From the NCBI GenBank assembly GCA_945910005.1, contig OX246748.1, forward strand, positions 9,856,863-9,920,862: 64,000 nucleotides of DNA, in the 5' to 3' direction. The DNA comes from Isoperla grammatica. Lineage: Eukaryota > Arthropoda > Insecta > Plecoptera > Perlodidae. Both the position numbers and the translations under genes were made by a program. A model generated the notes under the pieces. The model saw nothing but the letters and a program-made list of their open reading frames with translations, ran no database searches and was not told the origin of the DNA. The stretch's first letter is position 1, and each line of letters opens with the position of its first letter. This document shows positions 38,108-49,675 of this stretch, piece after piece.

Positions 38108-41100
38108 CTGCAACCACGTTAAATAAATAAATAAATAAATAAATTCACATTTAGAGTCTACCCACTCAGTAAGTAAACTGATTTGCAGTTTTCCTGCTGT
38201 ACTTCCATCCACAACTCTTTAAATCATCATCGTCATCATCTATTGCCACATCAGGCTTTAGGTCTGGTCGGCACTGAAGATAGGCCTCTCTCTCCATTTT
38301 CTCCTATCTTGATTCCTATATTGTTAATCAGGTCGTTATTGTTATTATTATTATTAAACAAATTAAATATATGCTTTTTTCTTTCTAATTTTGCCCCCCC
38401 CACCCCCCCCCCCCCAAAAAAACAAAAAATGGGACAAAATAATAATTTATATAAATAAATATAAACATAAATATAAAGCGTTAAGGAGGGACGTGGAGCA
38501 GCAAGGAGGAAATTAGAATGTAGTTGAGGGGGAAGAGTGGTGGCAAGATAGAAGAAGATGGAGAGGCTTATCTTCAATGCCGACCCAACGCAGAGTTGGA
38601 CGTGGCAACAGATGATGATGATGATGATGATGATGATGAAACAAATTAAATATATGCTTTTTCCTTTCTAATTTTGCCCCCCCCCCCAAAAAAATGGTAA
38701 AAATGATAATTTATATAAATAAATATAAACATAAACATAAAGCGTAAGGAAGGACGTGGAGCAGTGAGGAGGAAATTGGAATGTGGTGGAAAGGGAAGAG
38801 TGGCTCGGCAAGATAGGAGAAGATGGAGAGAGAGAGACCTGTCTTCAATGCCGACCAGACCCAGAGCCAGATGTGGCAATAGATGATGACAATGATGATG
38901 ATTTAAAGAGTCGTGGATAGAAGTACAGCAGGAAAAGTGGTGGGAAGACAATAAACTATGGAGAGAACTTGTGGAGGTGCTGGAAAGAGGAAGATAAAGA
39001 ATGAAAGGGGGGAAGCATCAGGCTTGTTAATAGATCTATGAAGACTGTCTATTTTATATACGTGCACCGGTATTGAGAACAAAGTAAACTAATCAATAAA
39101 CTTGAACTTGGCTATCGGGTATAGCCGAGTCGATTATCGCTTAAAAGCTGACGTTTCGGGCAGGTTACACTACCCATCTTCAGAGCTAAAACAGTTCTAG
39201 CTCTGAAGATGGGTAGTGTAACCTGCCCGAAACGTCAGCTTTTAAGCGATAATCGACGCGGCTATACCCGAAAGCCAAGTTCAAGTTTATTGATTGACCC
39301 GGGCCGCGAAAGCCTACGTGAGTGTTTAAAGTCGATCGATGAAGTGAACTACCCATCCAATACAACAACTAAACTATTCAAATTAAATGGACATGAAAAA
39401 ATACTTTTTTTATTTTAAATTATGAATTTCAAGAATTATTACATATGAGTAGCATTTAATACTGAACTTCTTGAAATTATATATTTTTTTTATTAAAAAA
39501 GTATATTTATAGTTTCTAATTTGAGTAGATTTGACGTAAAATTGACACACCAACGCGAATATCTCGAAAACGGATCGCGTTCGATCATCTTTTTCAAACG
39601 TATTCATGTTAGTCATTAAGTTATCTACATTTAAGACGAAAATTTGTTACAATATATTACTTTTTGAAGGTGCTACGCAAAGTTATACGATTGAAAGTGT
39701 AGGTTTTTGTTCAGTTACAATGTATAACATAGGTAATTCCAACGCATTTCAACACTCAATAAATAAAAAACTAATAGCGGTAGGTGCATATTTTTTTCTA
39801 CGATATTCACAAGCTTAATCTCAACTTGCATTACATACAATTTGAATGATTTATAATACATGTGCAGTTATCATCGATCGACTTTAAAGTAAACTAAATC
39901 AACGTGTTTATCCGAGCGTAGTTACCAGACTCATGGGCGCGACGGAGGGCCAGATGACCCGGTTGTTGGGGTCGTACATCGGGTTGAGGTAAGACTGGAG
40001 GATGTCCGGCCGATTGAGGTACGACCAGAGACTCACGGTCCGAGCCTGCAGCTTGAGGTACACTCGGTCCGCCTCGCAGGTGCCCAGGAACGTGCCTGCA
40101 ATCACGCGCCCGACTGACGTCAACACGAGCTGCGGAATCTGCCTCGCGGACCCACAAACGGGGTAAAATCCGATTATACAATAATAATATATAGGCCATA
40201 TCACATTAGGTTCCGAACTGACAATTGCAATCGTAGATTCGAGCTTACGATTGGCGGCGCATGCGCAGTAGCTCAGTTCAGCCAGTCTACGGTTGCAATC
40301 TTTTTATAGACCGAGCTCTAAAATAAGATTGGGAATCGTAGATCCGAGTCACGTGAACCAATCAGGAAGGAGAACGGTTAAATACGTATTGAGCACTGTC
40401 ACAACATAACCTCAAGCAACAACTACTTTAATGGAAACAAAGAGCCAATAACTTTAATTATATATTTGTTTGTGATTAAGGCTTGTCTTATTAGTTATTA
40501 TTATTGAATTTATTTCCTAGTTGAACGATTTTAGGATTGTCAGCTGGTCAAGTGTGATTGGATAATTGTAGATTGCGATTGCAATTGGCGACTCCAGTCT
40601 ACGATTCCAATGGTAGTGTGATATGGGCTTATCATATCAATTATCGGATCTAATCCAAACCTACTGAATTTCGCACTTATTTTGTTTCGTTTTCTGTAGA
40701 CCCTGATACATAATATCAAGCTGCGGTATCTACACACAATTTTGATTTTAAAAGTTGTTTTAAAGATACGAACAGAAAAAATTGAGTTCTGAAGCTTATC
40801 GAGCTCTTACTGCTGCATACTCTCATGTGGCTGTTTTATTGTATGTACAATATACATGTCTTCTTCTTCTTTTCAAATGCCCACATTTGGCTATTATGCC
40901 ATCATGCTGGATCTGGTCAACCAGTAGAGACACGCTTCTTTCTCCACCCTCTTCATGCCGCTCGGCATTGTAATTGTATTTATTCCATTGTATATTAGAA
41001 GATAGTTATCTCACATTGTTTTCAGAGAAGCTATATTATACAATCGGGCCCACTTTTAAAGAACTCTCTTTTAACAACATTCTGGATTTAACAAAGTAAT

Positions 41101-44100
41101 TTTGATTCATCTTAAACAAAAATACATGCCAATTGGTTCTGTTTTAACTAAGTAAAAATCGGCTCCCTTCGAGTTCGTTATAAGTGGGCTCGACTGTATC
41201 TGTATACAGTATTTATTTATAAAATGCCTTTGTTTTACACTCAAATGCATGTTTAGACAAGCGAGTCTTGAAAGTTTCAAGTTTTCCATAACTAAATTCA
41301 ATGTACAGTAATCCCCCTTTAATTCAAATTTCAAGGGACTCTTAAAAACTTCAATTCGAATTACAACATTTTGAATTAAAAGAACATTAACACTATGCAC
41401 CATAGCTAAATCTTCTGCTGGGACTCGATCAATAGTTTGAATTATACATAATTTTGAATTAACCGAGTTTGAATTAACGAGGGACTACTGTATCATGCAC
41501 GAATCAAGTGCACGAAGAACGAGTCCACTCACCAAACTGCGAGCAGTACGAGTGTTCGAACAGCTGGATGAGGAACGCCGTGCTGAACTCGAAGCTGCAC
41601 GGGAACTGCTGGTGTATCTGTCCGACGCAGTCGAGGAACAGAAGGAACGTGGGCGCCTGGGACTTGTTGCGGCCGTTGCTCGTCGTCGAGTAACAAGACT
41701 TGTAGTGCCGCACGGGGAACGGGTAGCCGGCCTGAAGCCACTCGCGTTCGATCAGCGCCTCCAGGCTGGACAGTAATCGCTCGTTAATTCGTTTTTTTAA
41801 TTTTTATTCTTACGTTTTTATTTTTTATTCTTAGGATGCAGCAGTATATAGGGTTGTTTCGGACCATTAGAGATCTAGTATGGAATAGAGAGATGCCAAA
41901 GAAGTGTAAGCTGGCCATATATCAAACCTACTTCGTCCCAATGCTAACATACGCAGCAGAAACTTGGACGATGACCACACCAGAAGAGAGCCTGGTACAA
42001 GCTGCAGACATGAAGTTTTTGAGAAGTATTGTGGAGAAGACTAGATGGGACAGGATAAGGAATGACGACATAAGAAACCAACTAGGCGTAAGGAATTTAT
42101 TGAAGCGTATTGGAGAGAGAAGACTGAAATGGTTCGGACATGTCAAGGGGATGGAAATAGAAAGATTGCCGAGGAGAATGCTAGAACTGGAGATTCCAGG
42201 TAGAAGAACGAGAGGAAGACCACGACAAAGTGAGGAAGGATGTGGAAATGCAAGGAGGGGACCGGAATGTAGTTGAGGGGGAAGAGTGGTGGCAGGATAG
42301 AAGAAGATGGAGAGGCTTATCTTCAATGCCGACCCAACGCAGAGTTGGACGTGGCAACAGATGATGATGATGATGATGATGACGTAGTGTAGCAGGGATG
42401 ACTACGATAGGTGAGATACGAGGTAGTGTGATCAGGAAGAAAGTGGGAGTGGAGAGAGTCAAGTTTAATTGGGGAAAGGAGAGGCTGCGATAGTCACATG
42501 AGAAGAATGACATATAACAGAATCCCAAATCTATTTTTTTTTTTTTTTAGACCCTGCTCGACGAAAGGAGCAGGACAGAGAAGGAGGCAACCTTGTATTG
42601 GATAGCAAGAAAGAAGAATGGCTCAAGAATAGCCAACTCTGACAGGAAAAAAAAAAGCTTTTGAGCTGAAGAAGGAAAAAAGAAGAGTAGGAAGACCTCG
42701 AGGTGGAAGCAGATGTGGAGGAGAGTGAAGAGGAGTAGGAGAGGGCAGAAGTTGATGAGCAAGTGGGAGGACATGAATAAGTGGAGAGAGCTTGTGTCGC
42801 GGGAAGAGGAGTGTGAAGATGAGGTGCCGAGCTTGGCAGGCCAGTGCCGATTCCGTGATACCCTAGTGGGACCGTTGGTGGACCCAACTTAATGACGTTG
42901 GAATACGTGTAGGCCCTAGTTATGTATGTGTGTATGTTCTCACCCTCGCACGGTCCGGCAGTCGGGGTTGAGGATCACTTGGGCCAGCGACGTGACTAGC
43001 AGGGTTGCGTCCAGCCCCTCAGAGCCGTGAACCAAGACCGACGCTCCCTCCTGCAACAAACACGAGTCTTGGTTCAATAACCTAATAAGGTTATTGAACA
43101 ACGTTTATGCACTGTTAGTGCATAAAGGGTCATTTCATTGAAAATGGTCCAATTTTGAATTAATTGGTTGCTGACCCATCTCAGATATTTTTTTAACTTT
43201 TACCATTTGTTCCTCTATGTGTTTGGACTCTAGCCCCAAATTTTTAGATTTTTTTTATGACTCACTAAAAAGTTACAGGCTTTAGAAGCCAGGCGGTTGC
43301 AGCAAAAATCACCTTTTTGGACTTCTGCGTTACATCGTGTAACTCGTAAACTATTCGTCCAATCAGAACAGAGCACTGGACATATTTTGTTTAAAAGAGT
43401 CAGAACATTCCAAATGTGTTTCTAAAATAAAGTATATGTCAGCCATATTGGTTCTATCCAAGGTCAAACATCGACTTTGGAAATCATTTTTCCATCAAGT
43501 TTGAAGCTATATTACTTGATAGGGGTTGAAGATAAATGACAACTGTTTTTTTCTCCTTGCACATTGGGAATATGTTTACCAGGGAAAAAATAAAAATCCT
43601 TGTTTTTCTATCCCTAAATGGGTGAAAAAAAATCCCAAAAATGGGAAAAACTCAAATTTTGACATGTTCAAGGTCATGTATCTCCAATGGGGGTGAAGAT
43701 AAAAAATTGAAAATAAGGGAATATTTTGCCCTTATGTAGGTCTGTCAGTGACTAAAATGTTTGGGTTGTTATTCAACAGGGTTTAGAAAATACAGCATTT
43801 AGAAAATCGGTCAAAACAACGTTACGCACATGTATTCTTATCGTAAGAAGTGTACTTACAATAGCTCATGATTGTCTGAAATACAGCAGAAAACAATAAT
43901 ATTGTTACCTGGCTATAATTGATGGCTCTTCAACACTTCACTTGAACTTTAATTTCATTACGTGTTGTCTATTTCTTCTTTTAAACGCTCGCTGATCGAC
44001 TCGTTCAACTGGTTGCAGTTGAAAGTTCCAGGGCGGACAGTACTCATAACATATTTGTATAAGGCACCCATGTCTTATCATTTCTTGTTAATTGGAATGA

Positions 44101-47100
44101 TGTCATAGGTCCGGGAGGGCTGAAGGAATGAACGTAGGCCTAATAGTCGTTGTCAGCTTTCTTATGTTTTAGCACTTTGCTTTCCCTATATACCAACGGT
44201 CATTATATACACACGCAACGTTATCGTACATTTTTATGTCCATGAGGATAACTTTACACAAAGTTTCATCCACATAATTAGTTGAAGCTGATGTGTTGCA
44301 AACTAGCATTGTACAGGCCTACTCATCTTTTGGGAAAAAACAGTGTGATTTTCTCTAGTGCGAGATATGGCGAGAGCATGTTAAAATCTTGATGTAAGCG
44401 CAACTTTGTTAGTTTCAATTTCTTGTATCAATGTAGTTGTTCTTTTTCTTCAACAGATGAACTGTTAAGATACCAATGTAACCTATAGGCCTACTCAGCA
44501 GGTTACAACTGACAGGTCTGACTGACACACAGTACGACTGCAGTACATTAATTCTAGAAACATGTCATTTATCGACTTAAAATTGTTGCTCCTAATGTTA
44601 ACAAGATTCGCTACTTTTCGGACGGGGCTGCCGGACAGTACAAGAACCGCAAAAACTTCATAAATATTTTCAAACATAAATCAATTTTGGATTGGAAGTA
44701 GAGTGGCATTCTAGCATAGGAGGTACAGTAAAAAAGCTAGTTACAAAAGCAAGTCTTCAGCATAGTACATCCAACCACATCATGAAACCACAAGACATGT
44801 TCAGCTTCTGCAATAACAAAAATTATAGCAATAACATTGCTCTACGTAGATTCTACAGAAATTGAAACTAACAAAGTTGCGCTTACAATAAGATTTAACA
44901 TGCTTTCGCCATACCTTGCACTAGAGAAAATCACACTGTTTTTTCCCAAAAGATGAGTAGGCCTGTACAATGCTAGTTTGCAACACATCAGCTTCAACTA
45001 ATTATGTGGATGAAACTTTGTGTAAAGTTATCCTCATGGACATAAAAATGTACGATAACGTCGCGTGTGTATATAATGACCGTTGGTATAGGCCTATAGG
45101 GAAAGCAAAGTGCTAAAACATAAGAAAGCTGACAACGACTATTAGGCCTACGTTCATTCCTTCAGCCCTCCCGGACCTATGACATCATTCCAATTAACAA
45201 GAAATGATAAGACATGGGTGCCTTATACAAATATGTTATGAGTACTGTCCGCCCTGGAACTTTCAACTGCAACCAGTTGAACGAGTCAATCAGCGAGCGT
45301 TTAAAAGAAGAAATACACAACACATTAATGAAATTGAAGTTCAAGTCAAGTGTTGAAGAACCATCAATTATAGCCAGGTAACAATATTATTGTTTTCTGC
45401 TGTATTTCAGACAATCATGAGCTATTGTAAGTACACTTCTTATGATAAGAATACATGTGCGTAACGTTGTTTTGACCGATTTTCTAAATGCTGTATTTTC
45501 CAAACCGTGTTGAATAACAACCCAAACTTTTTAGTCACTGACAGACCTACATAAGGGCAAAATATTCCCTTATTTTCAATTTTTTATCTTCACCCCCATT
45601 GGAGATACATGACCTTGAACATGTCAAAATTTGAGTTTTTCCCATTTTTGGGATTTTTTTTCGCCCATTTAGGGATAGAAAAACAAGGATTTTTATTTTT
45701 TTCCTGGTAAACATATTCCCAATGTGCAAGAAGAAAAAAACAGTTATCATTTATCTTCAACCCCTATCAAGAAATATAGCTTCAAACTTGATGGAAAAAT
45801 GATTTCCAAAGTCAATGTTTGACCTTGGATAGAACCAATATGGCTGACATATACTTTATTTTAGAAACACATTTGGAATGTTCTGACTCTTTTAAACAAA
45901 ATATGTCCAGTGCTCTGTTCTGATTGGACGTATAGTTTACGAGTTACACGATGTAACGCAGAAGTCCAAAAAGGTGATTTTTGCTGCGACCGCCTGGCTT
46001 TTAAAGCCTGTAACTTTTTAGTGAGTCATAAAAAAAATCTAAAAATTTGGGGCTAGAGTCCAAACACATAGAGGAACAAATGGTAAAAGTTAAAAAAATA
46101 TCTGAGATGGGTCAGCAACCACCCTTGGACCATATTCAATGAAATGACCCTAAACGTTACCTTACTTTACCATTTAATGTGTTTCGTATCTTGCAAACAA
46201 TAAAAAATGTTGGTTATGAAAGTAGGTGCCAATCGGCTGGAATGGTATATAATGCGAGGAAAGGATCCAACAGCTTACCTTCGTGTAAGATGACGGATTT
46301 GCGAGTTTGAAGTAGGCTACACATAAAAAAAAAATGTGTATTATGTTTTTTATGTAGCCTATATTTCAAACTCGCAAATCTGTCATCTTACACGAAGGCA
46401 AGCTGTTGGATCCTTTCCTCACATTATATACCAATAAAAAATGTTGGGTTAAATGTGTGTTATCGTAGTGTAATTTTCCAATTCCAAACATTAAATTTTG
46501 ACCTTTGAATTTTGGCCAACCTGACAATTGGAAAAAAGCTCTAAATTCTCTAGACGAGACGACTTATTTCGTTTACTTTGTGACGATTTGAAACCATTTT
46601 CAAGCAATTTTAACACACGGAATTAAGGGTTCTGCATGGTAGGTGGACACAAAGCTCTAAATAAAATAAATAAATAAATTCACATTTAGAGTCTACCCAC
46701 TCAGTAACTAAACTGATTTGCAGTGGGGGACTTTAATTTAAAGCGACTAAACCAACCCTGTAGGCTCCGAACACCATCGACGAGTGAGCGATAACCAATC
46801 AAAGGTCGATATTTCAAATACGAAACATATGAATCAGTGATTGGACAGTGCGAACACCTGCGGACAAATGTCAGAATCGACAAGGCCGATTCAGAACAAC
46901 TTTGAATTTATTGAGTGCTTCGTTGCTATAACGGTTCCAAAGTCACCGTTTACTTATTCCTAAGACAAGAAGTAATGGAACTGAATCCTTATTAGAAGTT
47001 AAAAAACTTCTGCCTGAACCGGGATTTGAACCCAGGACATTGTGCATTTGAAGCAGGGATGCTAACCACTGGACCAACGAGCCTTGTTTCACAGCCTGGG

Positions 47101-49637
47101 CTCACCGTTGCGCAACTCACCTGGTCCAAACACTGCGCAGCTCACCTGGTCCAAACACTGCGCAACTCACCTGGTCCAAACACTGTGCAACTCACCTGGT
47201 CCAAACACTGCGCAACCAGGCAGGCACAGTTGAGCGTGTCTTTTATGTTGGTCATCCAATTGGAGGACTCCAGCTTGGAGAGCCACCGGTCGACGGACAG
47301 CGTCGTGTCGTTGCAGGCTGCAACATACACATGAAAATCTCAATCGATCGTTCTTAAAGCTGACTTGTCCCCAGCCACATTTAAAAACTGGTTAAAACGG
47401 TAAATCCATTTTATAACTAAAAAGAGTTTCTAAGTACCAAACCTGTATAAGAAAAACTACTGTCTTACTCTTAGGCCTATTTGCTTACCCTGGTATATCT
47501 TGCTGTATAAAATAAACCCATCAACTTAGGACTAGTTACTATTTAGTATTACCAACTACTGAATTGTTTTTATTAAATAAATTGAAAAAAAATAAATTCA
47601 CGTTTAGAGTCGACCCACTCAGTAATGAAACTGATTTTCAGTGGGGGACTTTAATTTAAAGCGCCTAAACCAACCCTGTAGGCTTCGAACACCATCGGCG
47701 AGTGAGCGATAACCAATCAAAGATCGATACTTGGTATGTATTGCAAATCATAACAGTGGAACTTCATTTAAATACATTCTTCAGTTTAAAGTTTTTCTCA
47801 GTTGAAAAATACAATCTTTAATAAATGGCTCTACTTTTCATCATAATATTTTGGAAAGCTGACCGCTTGAACAGCGTATAATTGAGGTCCCACGGTATAT
47901 ATCTCTGTTCTACGTTTTCTCTACGTTTCGGCAACCGTCACAGCTTTCCGTATGTTTATGTCACTCACCGTCGACCAGCTTGGTCAGACAGTCCAGAAGA
48001 ACGTGGTGGCGGTCGATGGGTTTGTTCACTCGCCTCCACTGCGGGTAGTGCATCTCCACTTCGAATCCACCGCCCCGAGACTACAATCGGGGCAAGGACA
48101 AAGTTTGAAAACGTTGTAAGCTTATCTTAATATCCTCTCAACTAGGACTAGGTACCTATTTAAAAGTTTAGGCAATACAATAACCAAACAATAGTTGACA
48201 TATTGAATCTCGTCACTGCTAGATTTCCACAACGAGAAGCTCGCGAACCAAAGAGGCGAGGATAAAAAAGGTTTCTGTACTACTTCTGTACTTATATACA
48301 CCCTAACAGTATTTGGTGCAAAGAGCCTAGTGAAGAGCCAGCCACAGTGATTTGGTTGGTGAAAACTGAAACATGATAGGATTTTAATTATTTATTTTTA
48401 AATTTCCACAAATACATTACGTCGTACATTTATGCATGTCCTAAAAAAAGACATAATTTTACAGAGATTCTCCAACACAAAAGGTGACTTGTGTGTGGAG
48501 AACCAACAGCTTACCTGTACAAGTTCTGTAACCATTTAAAATGTGAAGATGACACAAATATATATATACATACCAAAGTTTAAACAAAACAAATTGACCG
48601 ACTGTTTCTTTCCAGTGTCAACAGCCTAGCTCACTTTTCGGAGTGACGTGATGACTCGATCATAATTAAAAGTAAAATAAAGACAGAACAAGTAGCACAG
48701 TGTTTACTTATGCTGGGTTTACACACCGTAATAAGGTTTAAGATTTAAGATTTAATATTTTGTTCTAAGGAAAGAACAGCGATTTTCCAAACTGATTTAC
48801 TAGGATCGCTACCATTGGCCGGATTTATAAAAGCTCGTCTCTCATTGGCTACGCTAAGAATTTTAGGGATAAGAGCCAACAAGTTGGAATAGTTTCAACT
48901 TTCGTCCCAGCCCTTAAATCTTAGGAAGTTATTTGAACACCATGATGCTACTGGCTTGATTCAACTTCGTTAAACCTTATACTTTAAACCTTATTAGCGT
49001 GTGTAAACCGGGCTATAGCCACGAGGTTGTCGCCAATCACATCGTCCGTCCAGATACCGGCTTACCTTGGCCGTCTGCGCCAGCGTCTGTGTCCTCGTGT
49101 CGATGATGTAGCCTCGCTTACCGGGCCCCAACACCGAGTTGATCAGCCTCTCGTCTTCCTTGCAACGCTTCGAGTTGGGACCCGTCAGGGGCTGGCTGCT
49201 CCGCAACAGGCAGCTCTACAAGGGGGACAACAAGCCTACGTTCATTTTTAATTAATTATCAATTTTTTTAAATAAAGAAATAAAAACATTATTAAAAATG
49301 TTATTATTATATATTATACATACGTACACACATACATACATCCACACTTCATTCCCCATCCAATCATCATCTTCACCTATTTATGCTCATCCCCATCTTC
49401 ACTTATTCGACTAACGCAGCCTCACACATCATATCACTCACTCATACCTAGAATTAACAGTGTACTAGGTATGCTATTTCACTTAATTTAGATTATTTTT
49501 AGAAGGTTGCAGGACACTATACGACATACGTGGATGGAACGTGGTTCCGCTTTCTGCCTCCTTTCAACACTAGACACAATATGTACTTGTAGTGTTTATA
49601 CATTATGTAATGCAATGTACTCTGATGTTGAAAAATA

Positions 49638-49675
<38 letters not shown>

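Noticed and set aside
37833..38126. 97-codon Ser/Arg-rich frame on the plus strand
   Set aside because: It is the antisense shadow of the GC-rich MTMR9 exon 10.
43127..46150. Inverted segmental duplication of host DNA rather than a transposon
   Set aside because: Matching TAAA flanks, defined inverted ends and a transposase-like remnant in the loop favour a mobile element, though an assembly artefact cannot be fully excluded.
47017..47083. A functional tRNA gene (Glu-like) on the minus strand
   Set aside because: A good B box and an A-box-like stretch are present, but the acceptor and anticodon stems do not pair well and the unit has a SINE tail shared with a second copy.
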